This document shows, piece after piece, positions 46,346 through 57,250 of a stretch of 64,000 bases of DNA. Position 1 is the first letter of the stretch. Every line of letters begins with the position of its first letter. The notes below the pieces were generated by a model, which made no database searches, was not told the DNA's origin, and worked only from the letters and a program-made list of their open reading frames with translations. This DNA is from Ceratothoa steindachneri (lineage: Eukaryota > Arthropoda > Malacostraca > Isopoda > Cymothoidae): NCBI GenBank assembly GCA_963969495.1, contig OZ018321.1:125368218-125432217 (forward strand), written 5' to 3'. A program made the position numbers and the translations under genes.

Positions 46346-49300
46346 AATAATGACCTAATATCCAATTTACATGTATTTATCTTTATCAATTTCTAATATT
46401 CAATGTACAGTAGGCAATTTTTGTCACAGTTAATAAATAAATTGTGTTAGAATACGATGTTTTTATCTTAAAAGCCTAGTTCGGATGAGAAGTATTCAAA
46501 AAATTCAAATGAAAGTGTCAAAAAAATGTAATCGATTTATTTACAAGATCGAGTTTTGGAAAATCGCCTTAACATAAATATCTGACTTGATTCAGCGGTG
46601 GAAATTCGTCCTAAATCAGTTGAAAAAAGCTCCACGACCGCTCCTAGATTTTTTTTGTAACCTAGTGAATTTTGTTTTGAAACCCCAAATAATGCTACGG
46701 TTAGTTGGGATTTGGGGCTTGGTTAAGATAAATTTTGTTTTAGACTAAATTTAGTTTTGTGCGTTCGTTGTTTTCAATACGTTCGGTAAGTTTTTGTCTG
46801 TTATTTTTCCGACCAGATACGAACCAAACAAAATGCCTATTCTTGCTACAATAATTGCCGTGACCGAGCCTTCAGTTCAAAATGGCTGATTATTGTGACC
46901 ATTGAAATATAATGGTGCGTGCGTTCTCGGGTGAATATTACTTGTTAAACTTAGAATTACCAAGCCAAATCTATGTAATTAGATAACCTACTACAATTAA
47001 CCTTCTACATTTAGCATCTTGCCTGAATTTGTAGCTAAGCATCATATTAAGTAATGGGTATTTCTTGAATCGGTTTGAAATATCAATCTTTTAATCCCGA
47101 GGCTTATGATGTGATACCAACATTGATAGGAGCGGCAAATAATAACTTGATGGCTAATAAAATACTACCTCCAATTGGGAATAATTAGAAGAATAGTGCT
47201 TTCAGCACAAATGAATAGAAACAGATAATTTAGATTGACCTATAGTATCGATTGAAAGTCATTTTTTCTGCAAAAACCTTTGTTAATCTATAGAATTACC
47301 GGGCATTTTCTTCAAATCGAAATCACCTTTTGGGGGATAGAATTTAACCAAACGTAAACTGGCACAAAATCTCTCTATCCTTTCCCCAATGAGAGATCAG
47401 GTGGGTGGCTCTTTTGTTGTTTGTTTGGATGTGTGAAGTGAGTTAGGGAAGTGTTTGAATTAATGTAATGTGATAATTAAACCTTTTTATTTTGAGACCA
47501 ATTACGATATTTTCCCCTTTATCTTTCAGCTGCCATCTAAAACGAGAGAGAAAAAAACCAAAATTTGCATTTTCTTGAAAAGTCTAGGTTAATTTTTATG
47601 AATATTAGAGAGAATAGTCATTTAAATTTTCCTCTCTTAGTGTGCCACTTTCATTTCCTAGAACAGCTAATAGAAAAGTTTGGATAAAAATAATGTTTTT
47701 GAAGAAAGGGAGCGTTTGAAGAATAGCGGTCCCAATTGACCCTTTCGATCAATAAGTTTTCCACTTTTCCCATTTGAAAAATATGGGTCCCAATATAGCC
47801 CAGTTGAAATAAAAGTTATAAAATGGTAAGATTATAAATTAAATCTTAGTTACGAACAAACTGTACGGCAATTGTATCACAAGTGGCATGAAATATAATT
47901 TGCTTGTATATTTCACAAGGAAAAACTCTCGTAAATAAGAGAGCATGTAACCAGTCTCTTCTGCATAAACTCAACTCTTTTATTTCTCTTTGTGTTTATA
48001 CTAATTAGATTTTACCTGTTTTTTATGGACAAAATTTAGCAGATGGTTCACAGTTTTATCCACCCACCCCAAGTTTCGCCTTTTTCATATGCTTTCCTTC
48101 CGTCTGAGTGAATAGTTGATCCTTGCCTACCACCCCTTTCGATTAATTATGGGTAATAGGGTTCAGTATCTCTGTGTCGACATCTTCTATGTATGGCATG
48201 GCTGGTGTGAATGGGAAGATCTTCTCTATGATGTTTGTATTTATGTGAAAAGGACGATTCGTGAACTAGAGCTGAAAACAGACAGACCAGTTTGAATAAG
48301 TTATTTGAAAAAAAATTAGTATATATTACGACTAGAAAAAAAATACACATCGTCAATAGTATTTAGTGAGACGTTGAATCAATTAGATGTATTAGTTTTA
48401 CCAATTTCATCGCAGTATGAGAAAAGTGCTTCAGACTATTTTATGGTTCAATTTACAATTACAAAAAGAGTTCTTCTTTCTAATTGGCATTTATTTTAGT
48501 ACTTACCACGCTACTTTTTTTAACACTTACAGATATATTTATCTAAACTTAAAGCACATTTCTTCTAGTTTATCACCAAGTTACAAAACACACATTTCAC
48601 TTCGCGCGTATTAAGTTATGTTTCCATCCAAACAATCATTGAAGAGAACCTTCAATTGATAATGATTTGATTTAATTTTTGAATACGCCCTGATCCATGT
48701 GTGTTTAAACTATCTTCACTCTTAAATATATGATAACAAATTTCAAGCAAAGTTAGGTAAACCATACAAATTAATTTTTTAGAAATGGGCAAAGTTTCAA
48801 ATTGATCACATAGTAAAATTCTTGGCTCATATTTGTTTTCACTCTGAACCTCTAAATAGAGCCTAATACTAACCAAACAAATAATGCCCAAACTACATAT
48901 TATAAATTTACAAGTTCTTCCTCAATTCAGCTCTGCATTTTATGCTTAAAGCGAGTTGCAGCTGTTTGAGTTGTTCAAGGTGGGTAGGGTGGCCGTGTTT
49001 CAAGCATTTCACGTGCACTATATATAGAAACATTATCTACTTGCAGAGAAAACTGTTTCTCTTCACTTAGGTTGCTCAAGATAAATAGGCTTTCAAATAC
49101 AATAGGTCCAAGTTTGAAATGGATCGGACAATGCATGAACCATTATAATTTAAGATCTTAACTGCTCTTATTAAGCTATCAGAATTTGGAACTAGGTCAA
49201 TAATCTGTACTAAGGTCAGGTACGCCGATATATGGTCGAGTTTCATAGTCGAAAATTGAACCAAGTTTAATATTAGGTTCAATATTAGGTCTTAAGATCC

Positions 49301-49729
49301 GCAGAATCTCGTAAATCTAGAAAGGGAAACATCTATACCCTTTTAAGTGTTCAAAAGAGATTCCTTAATATCTTCACGAGCAGAAGGGGCAAGTTACCCA
49401 TATCGTATGATATAATAAGTGAAGGAAAGTAAGTACCATTATTAATTAAATGGTTAACAGTAAAGATATCCAATTCATTGCGTTTTTTTCTGTATATAAG
49501 GGGACTATTATTGATAATAATTTGGGTGTGACAAGGTACGAGTATTCAATAAAGTAACATAGAATACTGTTTCCCTGCAAAGTTTTTTATAGATACTTAT
49601 GTTACTATTTCGAAGTAGGCGCTCCCATGTAGCACTATATATAAGGGAGTGAATAGAGATGGATTCAACATTTATTTGGATTGTTTGCAAACTTTGTTGT
49701 AATTCATTATAAGTTAGGATGTCATTTAA
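46346..49729. other. AT-rich intergenic, no recognisable gene
   Basis: About 3.4 kb with no family motif, RNA gene or clear repeat. A short stretch at 49540-49700 (minus strand) has TTATATATAG upstream of a less AT-rich block and could be an LTR remnant of the neighbouring BEL relic; this is weak. Confidence 0.4.
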
Positions 49730-51435
49730 TAAGGAAGCACCGTGTAAAAGATTTTAGTTCAAAGTGAATATCTCAGCTATTTAAACTTATAAATAACAAT
49801 ATATACATTTATGGTTTTCCCTAAGTCAAAATTAAACCCCAGAATTACTTCTAAAATCAACCTTAGTGAATTGGAAACGTTTTATAAAATTAAGTCTATT
49901 TTTGGAAAGACTGAAAGGAGCATTCGTTTTAAAGGCAAAGTTTTATATCTCCTGCAAGTTTTAAGTTGTTTAATGACAGAAAAGGAAAGTTGGCTAACGT
50001 TTGGAATCTAAATTCCACCTTGCCTCACGTAATTCATGGTAGAATTGAGTCTGAAATGTTCATATTTAAATGAGCATTTGAGACGATAAGTTTAGCTAAA
50101 TAAATCCAACACACCCCAAGAAAGAGAAAACGGAATAATTTTTTCTTCGGAAGTAGTTATTTCTTACTTCGAAAAAATCGGAGATAGGGTGGGATTCGAA
50201 CAGTGCACACTGAGGCAGCGAGCAACGCAACCGTTTTGATCTCCATTAAACCGCCTCTTAGACAACTCGGCTACGTGGTTTAATAGAGATCAAAGCGGTT
50301 GCTCACTGCCTCATTGTGCACGGTTCGAATCCCAACCCATCTCCGATTTTTTCGAAGTAAGAAATAACTATTTCTGAAGAAAATTTATTCCGTTTTCTCT
50401 TTGTTGCGTCGTGTTGGATTTATTTCATCATTCTCTCGCAGTCAGGAGAGATACACATTAGTTAAATAAATATCCTCTCTGGTCCAAATTGGGCTTGTTA
50501 CATTATAGTAAAGCTAAAGGGTCTTGGCCTCTCTGCCTTTGACGTTAACAAGCATTGATTATCTAAAAATATGTTTAAATGAGTAAGTAGGGAAGCCACA
50601 TTTCCATTTCTTGAGTTAATGGAGGATTTTTTTTAAGAATTAATTTTCTTCTTTAAAAGACTCATTATGCTTTCGTGAAAATTGATAGTTAAGGGGCATG
50701 AGACTTATATCTTTTAATTGCTTCAAACAGCTTGCTAGTAGTACCAAACAGTCTAGATTCTATTGTATGATAAATCTTTCCTTTTCTATTAAAGGCATAA
50801 TATTAAAAGGGAGATTTAAACGTAATGATATCATTTCTAAATTTTACTCATATAATTAAAACAGAATACAAACTAAGTTACCTTTAGACCAGAGGGTATT
50901 ATTTGAATCAAGCTATTCATGACCTTCAAACCAAATTTAGGCAGCTTATGAAAGTTATTAACCTTATTAGATAGGGTTGTAATATCAGCAATATTGTCAT
51001 TACAAGGAATATAACAAATTAAAGAAATATATTTTTGTTATACAGTACATTTTAGAAAAGATTTATTTTATTTAATCTGTCATTGACCAATGAATTTCTT
51101 TTTATAGCTTTACCTGTCAAAGTCAAAATAAGGATACTTGGCTTTCTATGAGTAAAGTTTTAGAAGTAATCTTAACTTTGCTAAAGTTAGGCTGTTTTAT
51201 AATACAACAGAGACATTGTTGATCCAAATAAGAAGCTAAGAGTTCCAGGAAAGGTAAGTATTTTGGGGGGCTTAAATGGAGAAACTTCAGCTTTATTGAA
51301 TAATAAATCAGAGTTATCATCCTGACAAGCATATATACAAAGTCCATAGGCTTCTTTAGAAGCATCAACCAAAGGACCAGGTCAGTAGGTCTATTAATTA
51401 CTTGATATAAATTATTATTAAATTCCCTAGAAAAC
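49730..51435 (-). pseudogene. BEL/Pao pol relic (RNase H to integrase)
   Basis: Read from 51435 downwards: PREFNNNLYQVI-like, then VDASKEAYGLCIYACQ, DLLFNKAEVSPFKPP and a LELLASYL block (RNase H-like); TGKAIKRNSLVN-type block near 51100; CNDNIADITTLSNKVNNF near 50960; LDNQCLLTSKAERPRPF near 50550. The tRNA-like SINE (50106-50457) interrupts here, and the frame resumes with LAKLIVSNAHLN near 50090 (integrase zinc-binding His box), MNYVRQGGI, VIKQLKTCRRYKTLPL (the Cys-x2-Cys end) and FQFTKVDF near 49860 with the first catalytic Asp of the integrase core. Many stops and shifts. The upstream part is displaced to 56819 by a LINE insertion. Confidence 0.8.
50106..50457 (-). mobile_element. palindromic tRNA-Leu-like SINE
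   Basis: A 352-bp insert flanked by TTAGCTAAATAAAT (50092-50105) and TTAGTTAAATAAAT (50458-50471). Most of it (about 50106-50425) is one inverted repeat with a 24-nt loop. On the minus strand from the loop outwards (about 50279 down to 50186) it reads TAGCCGAGTTGTCTAAGAGG, a perfect RNA polymerase III A box, and later TGTTCGAATCCC, a B box with one change. The plus-strand arm has a perfect GGTTCGAATCC (50321 region) but no A box. The layout of A box, long variable arm and B box fits a tRNA-Leu/Ser-type origin. A long target duplication fits LINE-assisted retrotransposition. Confidence 0.82.
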
Positions 51436-51465
51436 TTTGACTTTGACTTTGACTTTGTGTAAGTG
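51435..51465 (-). repeat. (AAAGTC)n tail of LINE A
   Basis: GACTTT repeated about five times on the plus strand, directly next to the target duplication; the 3' tail of the full-length LINE A copy. Confidence 0.9.
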
Positions 51466-52002
51466 CGAGTGCATGTGAGGGGAGACGATAGGGTGTGGGG
51501 GGGGACAGAGAAAATAGACAAGTGGAGAATAGAGAAAAAAAGTGTGGAAGAGGTGCAAAGAGATGCCTAGGGTCTGGTGATCAGACTTATCACTTTTATT
51601 TATTTTCTTGCTTGTGTAAGTTCATTTTTGTTGTTTTGGGTTTTTGGTAATAATTATAAAGTTATAAAATTATAAAATTATAACTATTATGGCGTTCAAG
51701 CCATTTGTCTTAGCAACTTTAGTTTTTTTTTGGTTTGTGTTGTGCATTGCCTGTTTTGTATATGTTTTTAATATATTTAAGTGCGTGCTTGTTGTATTGT
51801 TTTATTGTGTGTGTATTTTAGTAGTAATATTGTTTCTTCTTTCTTCTTGGTAGATTACTTCTTTCGAAGTTCTCGTCGTAAACGTTGGGTTCTTCAATTT
51901 TTGGTAGGGTTGTCTTCATCGGTATCTTGTCGTAGTAGGGTTTCGAGTTTTTTCCAATGTTCTTGTGATTGATCTTGTATCACAGGTTTCTTCTTTCTTA
52001 TC

Positions 52003-54739
52003 TTACGCATAGAACGGCACTTCGTCTCCGCCAGCCACTCGGTTGGCGGAGCTGGGGAATCTGGGGGGACATTCAGCTCTTCTGTTCTGGTTAATCATCT
52101 GGGTGATTTCATCACTCAGTTCACGATTAACCAGAACCTGCATTTTCCGGGTCCGTTCTTCTATGACTTTGTTAATGGGAATTATCCCCGCCTCTCTGTG
52201 CAGGTCTTCTTGCCGTCTTCTTTCATGCCTGCGTGTACCCGTTATTAGGTACATGCATTTATTTTGCACTACTTGAAGACGCCTCTTTTGTGTTTCTGAG
52301 ACACATGAGAGGGTGGAGGCGGGGTAAAGCAACGTAGATCTTACAAGGGCATTGTAGATCTTCTTCTTGTTGCTTTCACGTAGATTTCTGAAGCGGTATA
52401 GAGTTCTGACAGCGGACGAGGCTCGAGAAATTTTTTCTTCGACGTGCTTTTTGTACCCGGTAGAGGTGATTTTCATACCGAGTACATTGCATTCGTTGGT
52501 GTAGGGGTATCGCGTATCCCCCACACGCACGTCTGCCCTTAAGGTGCGTCCGATGGGGACCACCTTGAATTTCTCCTGGTTTGTTCTTATTTTCCACTGA
52601 GCCTCGTAGTTGTTAAGGTTCGCGATTTCCATCGCTGTCATGCGAGCTTGCCACGGCGCATGCCTCCATGGAGATACGATTATCTGGCTGAAATCATCGG
52701 CGTATTGAATATTAAGGGAATTGGGGTACACAGGGTCTGGGACGTCCGCGGTGTATATCGAGTAAAGGGTGGGGGACAGACACCCCCCTGCGGGAGGCCC
52801 GCAGTGAGCGGAAACTTTGGTCCGTCCGTGCACCCTAGACTGACATACGCCGCTCTCTCCATGACATAGTCACAGAGAGTTCTTTCTAAGTTTTCACTTA
52901 GACCCAGCCTTAAGATCTTATACTGCATGCCCCGCTGCCACACCTTATCAAACGCCTTTGACACATCCAGACAAACGATATCCACATAACTCCTGTTCCG
53001 TTTGGCTTGGGAAAGCTTTTCCGTTATGACATTAATTGCCATTTCCGTACTTCGCTTCTTTCTAAACCCGAATTGACAAGGGTTGTAGAGGGAGTTTTCT
53101 TCCAGGTGAGACACCAGTCTTCCGTTGAGGATCTTCTCAAAGAGTTTCCCGCCAAATTCCAGGAGTGAAATTGGGCGGTAGCTCTCTCTCAACGTAGGGT
53201 CCTTTCCATACTTGGGCAAAAAGATCATTTTTGCCGTTTTGTAAGCATCTGGAAAGTACCCTGTATTCAGACATGCGTTAAAAATTCGTCTCATTCCTCG
53301 ATGATGTTGGCTGGTGCCTTTTCGAAGTTAAGCTTCGTAAGCCCCGATTGGCCTGGGGCTTTCTGTCGGAATGAGCGGAGTGCGCCAAGGATCTCTTCTT
53401 CTGTGATCTCGGCGTCTCAGTCACGCAGTCTATCCACCTGGTGATGAGGATGCGTTCGATGTATTACCGTGTTAAGCTCGTCTACGATGTTATTTTCGAA
53501 CTCTATATCAAAATCTTCGTTTTCTTCTTCCGATATGCTGAAGATTTTTTCCCAATAACGCCGGAATATCACTTCGATGATATTGTCTGCAGTTTTAATG
53601 GATCCATCTTCTTTTTGGATTTCCATTTTCTTCTTTTTTCCAGATGATCCTCTGAGACTTTTGACTTCCTTTCAAAAGTCCTTGGGGGATGCATCTTGAT
53701 CGAGGCTCTCGATCGCATCGTCCCATTGTCTCTGTTGTCGTTCGAGGATCAGCTGGTTGAGCTCTTCCTTGATCTCTCTACTTCGTTGTAGCGAGTCAAA
53801 TGTTGCATTTGTTATATTTAACTCGTACATAACTCTCAATTCTCTATAGAGTTCTTTCATATACCCAGTCCACCTGTATGAGGAGATGGTTTTAAACTGG
53901 GTTTTGGGGATGCAAGCCCTATCTGCAATAATGAGATGTTCGTTGAGGTCGTTCGAGTGCCTCGTCTATCTCCTCGAGAATTGCCTCGTCCAGATCTGGT
54001 GGGCGATAGGCCTCGAGGAGACCAGCGTACCGTGCCCAGTCGGCTCTCCTGTAGTCTTTTCTGACTGGAGCTGGGACTTGTATAGGGTTCCTATTGATGG
54101 TGAGTAGGATCCCTATATGATCACTACATGGTACCTGGACTGGTTCCATGTAGTAATTGAACGGCAGCTGACGATTAGCCAGACAAATGTTTGGTTTTGT
54201 GGCACTTCTTCCTCGAGTGTAGGTTGGAAAGTCCGGGCCTATTCTATGGACCATGTTTCGGTCCATCATAGTGTCCAGGCACCTTCCAATTCCATTGAAG
54301 GTCCTGTACCCAGAATCCCGACATCTGGCATTAAGGTCCCCCATTAATATGGTGGGGGTCCTTCTGCCAAATAGGCCAGAGAGAGAATGGATTGGCAAAT
54401 ATTCTCGTCTCGGCGGCTGGTACCCGTTGGCGATGACCAGCTTTCCTATATCGAGGTCGACCTCTATTGCAAGATAGGATTCTTCCAAGTTTCTTATGGG
54501 TCTATACTTGATCCCTCTTTTGATGGCGATGGCGGCACCGTCATACCGCTCTTGAGAGTAATTCGTGATTAACACGTCGTAGTTCCAGATCTTAATTTCA
54601 GAACTACGAGTGTCAATCCCATGTTCAGAAATCAAGATGACATCTGCATCTATTTCCCTGAACACATTTCCGTAGAGAGTTCTTTTTTTGTCCAGCCATT
54701 GGTGTTTATTTCCAGAATTCTTAGTGAGTTCCGCTCCAT
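52003..54739 (-). pseudogene. LINE A ORF2: APE endonuclease and reverse transcriptase
   Basis: ATG 54737-54739, 12 nt after the ORF1 stop, opens MERNSLRILEINTNGWTKKE. After a small indel near 54670 the endonuclease follows as one long frame (54665-53919): DADVILISEHGIDT, ILMGDLNARCRDSGY (G-D-x-N), PCSDHIGILLTI (S-D-H). Then linker pieces, and the RT in two frames: 53294-52680 with YRPISLLEFGGKLFEK, FGFRKKRST, IVCLDVSKAFDKVW (first catalytic Asp) and GLPQGG; then, one frame back, GCLSPTLYSIYTADV and NIQYADDFSQII (YADD) running to 52003. Breaks near 53930, 53660, 53420 and 53300 disable it, apart from the G6 break discussed under findings. Confidence 0.9.
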
Positions 54740-54750
54740 GGTAAGGTGAG

Positions 54751-56001
54751 TTACCTGTGTTTTTTCTTTTTCTTACTCTTGGGGGCCTGTGGGGCGGGTC
54801 TGGGGTGCCCAGGCTTTACCTTATTCGGGGGAGGGCTGGGAGTCTTTGATCGACTCTTTGTTGCCCTAGTGCGAGTGCATGGGCCCTCGTCACTATCCGA
54901 AGATGTAGATTGATCTTCTTCTTCCTTGTCATTAGTCTCATCCTCTTCTTCGAAATCCTCCGATGAGTGAGACTCCATGACTTCGCCTAATCCGGTGGTA
55001 TTTTTTTTTTTGTTATTGCCCATTATGCTATCCTTAAATGCCCTAGAGCATTCAGGATCATCTGGCACAATGATAGATGGCAAATTGTTTGCTTTAAGAA
55101 GCGTGTTTAAAACCTGGTTGTAACATCCAGGTTTTACAGCATTAGCCACGTTCGCATGAGTTATGCAAATAAGAATCTTTGCACTCAGGTCGTTGGTGAA
55201 AATCATCGGTGAGGGAGTCGATGTCATCCCTTCACCTCTTTTCACCGTGCTCGCGTATGTAGCGGTTTTCTTATTTTTTTCATTTTCTTCCTTCTTCTTT
55301 ATTATTTCTTTTCTTTTGGGGCAGTTCAAGGCCATCGTTCGATGGGGCCCCTTGCAATTCATGCATTGTTTTGAATCGCTTTTGCAGGAGTCATATCTAT
55401 GACCCTGTGTGGCACATTCGCTGCACCAGATTTGTCCTTTTTTGGGGCAGTTGGCAGTGGTGTGCTGTTCTAAAGAATAGCACACGAAGCACATTTGTAT
55501 ATTGTGGTACTTTTCGTGCTCTATATTTGCTCCTGGGATCCTCATGTTGAAAATGAGAAGTCCCTCGGTTGCCGCCTTGTGGGCCATTTCAGTTGATTGA
55601 AACGTCACCTGAAAGACGTGGGTGTGATCACGGAATTTGATCACTTCCCTTATCTTTGCCCATGTGTGGTTTTTCTCAATTTCAGTTTTCAGGTCCGCGG
55701 GGGAGTTCTCACCCACCCAGCTTTCTACCTTACGGCAGATCACGCTTCGATTTGCGGAGATTGCTGGTGGGGTTTTTGCTTCGAGATCGAGGGTTTTCAG
55801 AACTTCGGCCCCTTCATCGGATAGGAGCCGGTCTATATCCTTGGTTTCACCGCACATGGCGATGAAACCGTTGGGAATATCGATTAGTTTAATTAATGCT
55901 ATCCTTAAATTTGCAAATAAGGATTCGCACACATTCTTTTTCTCAGGGGTCTTTTTTCCAGGTAAGGTCCGTAGGGGGACCCTCTTAGGGAGGGCCTCCA
56001 T
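54751..56001 (-). CDS. LINE A ORF1, intact (Gag-like, three zinc knuckles)
   Basis: An unbroken 416-codon frame starting MEALPKRVPLRTLPG. The N-terminal half is a helical/RNA-binding region ending VFQVTFQSTEMAHKAATEGL. Three zinc knuckles follow: CFVCYSLEQHTTANC (C-x2-C-x5-H-x4-C), CSECATQGHRYDSC (C-x2-C-x4-H-x4-C) and CMNCKGPHRTMALNC (C-x2-C-x3-H-x6-C), the series typical of Jockey/I-type ORF1. A Lys-rich segment, an acidic Ser/Asp/Glu stretch and a basic Pro/Lys-rich tail complete it. ORF1 proteins of this type bind the element's RNA and help form the particle used for integration. The intact frame next to a broken ORF2 suggests a young copy. Confidence 0.92.
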   Translation of the reverse strand: MEALPKRVPLRTLPGKKTPEKKNVCESLFANLRIALIKLIDIPNGFIAMCGETKDIDRLLSDEGAEVLKTLDLEAKTPPAISANRSVICRKVESWVGENSPADLKTEIEKNHTWAKIREVIKFRDHTHVFQVTFQSTEMAHKAATEGLLIFNMRIPGANIEHEKYHNIQMCFVCYSLEQHTTANCPKKGQIWCSECATQGHRYDSCKSDSKQCMNCKGPHRTMALNCPKRKEIIKKKEENEKNKKTATYASTVKRGEGMTSTPSPMIFTNDLSAKILICITHANVANAVKPGCYNQVLNTLLKANNLPSIIVPDDPECSRAFKDSIMGNNKKKNTTGLGEVMESHSSEDFEEEDETNDKEEEDQSTSSDSDEGPCTRTRATKSRSKTPSPPPNKVKPGHPRPAPQAPKSKKKKKHR

Positions 56002-56818
56002 CGTCGCGGACGTCTTCTCTCTTCTCTCTTCTTTCTTGAATTATTTTTATGTGTGAAAATTATATGTGAAAATTTTGTATGTGAAAAAAGTGATATGTGA
56101 AAAAGGAGGTAAAGTCAAGGGTTTGGTTTGAAACGACGCGAGAAAAGTGCTCCCGTCCAGTTTCCTGTTGTTTCCCTGCTCGGATGGTGCTGGGATGAGG
56201 GGGGATGATGGATGGGGGATGGTTCTCGAGTGGGGACCTCAGAGGGTTGAGCTTGGTGGACTTAATGCATAGCAGCCGAATCAACGACCGCTAAGTTTGT
56301 GCCACCCCCTCACGGGTACGTACGCCAAAACTGCATCCAACTACATAAAGACGGGTGTAACTCCCTCTATGATTCTGGCCGGGTCCCCCGGGCGATGAGG
56401 ATTTCTCCTCCGTCCGGGACTCGCAGTTTTGCCCCAAATTCGAGAGAATTTCTGACTTGTGCTTCTGCTGTGGGACAGGCCTCAAACCAGTTTCCACGCA
56501 AGCCCTTAATTATGCCAGTCCAAGTGGCCGACATAGTTAAGACGAAATTAATGAAGGGCAGTCATCCGAGCAGGTTCCCACGCAGGTCGTTGGACGGGAG
56601 CAACGAGGGTATTTAGCCCATCATTTTTCTCCTACTTCGCAGCGAAAAGATATGTTAAATCTTTGCAGATCGACTAGGCTCCTAAAGACACCCAGGACAG
56701 AGTCGCGTTCTTAGATGGCGAAGGCTCAAAAGTCTTTCTTTCTATATGCACGCGTGAAAAACAACGCTCTTCAGGAGGTAGTAAGGCAGTGCTACAGCGT
56801 ACGAAAAATTCGCCCAGC

Positions 56819-57250
56819 TCCCTAGAAAACATTTTTCACTCTAGATCAGACAAACTATAATCTTCATCATGCCATCCAAGTTTTAAAAGGCAAAGTTCCA
56901 TCGGAAATAACTTTCCCACTATGGTGTTAGTGATAAGGAATCCAATTGGGTAAAGAATTGAGGATAACCTTGATGATAAATCTCTCTTGGTTTTTTCTCA
57001 TCAATATAAATTAATAAATTTTAGAATTATCATATTCTTTATCTTTATTATAAATGTATTATCTCATTGAGTCAGATAGTACATTACTAAGTTGGAAACC
57101 AGCTTTAAGCATTTCCTTAAAAACACATTGGATGAAGCAAAGGAAATTCTCCATATAAAATTTGGAATAAAGTATTTCTCTAATAAGGTTATACTACTCA
57201 TACTGTAGTGCATGGAATTTTATGATAAAATTGAAGATAAGTGGACTCGA
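56819..57250 (-). pseudogene. BEL/Pao RT thumb relic (upstream half of the split element)
   Basis: Minus strand from about 57200: FIQCVFKEMLKAGFQLSNV, resembling the L-K-E-A-G-F-x-L-R-K block after the RT palm of BEL/Pao; then TKRDLSSRLSSILYPIGFL (matching the conserved D-P-L-G-F block), GKLFPMELCLLKLGWHDEDY and, at the insertion point, KMFSRE, which continues as FNNNL at 51424. The RT palm is not recognisable further upstream. Confidence 0.72.

Larger units (their letters stand above)
51436..56818 (-). mobile_element. LINE A, full-length copy (5.38 kb)
   Basis: Flanked by TCCCTAGAAAAC on both sides (51424-51435 and 56819-56830), a 12-bp target duplication. Minus-strand order: 5' untranslated region (56818-56002, begins GAGCTGGGCGAATTTTTCG), ORF1 (56001-54751), ORF2 (from ATG 54739), 3' untranslated region with a shared TCTGATCACCAGACCC block and an (AAAGTC)n tail. 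It splits a BEL/Pao relic, whose frame rejoins perfectly when the LINE is removed. Jockey/I-group by its three-knuckle ORF1, APE-type endonuclease and repeat tail. Confidence 0.93.
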
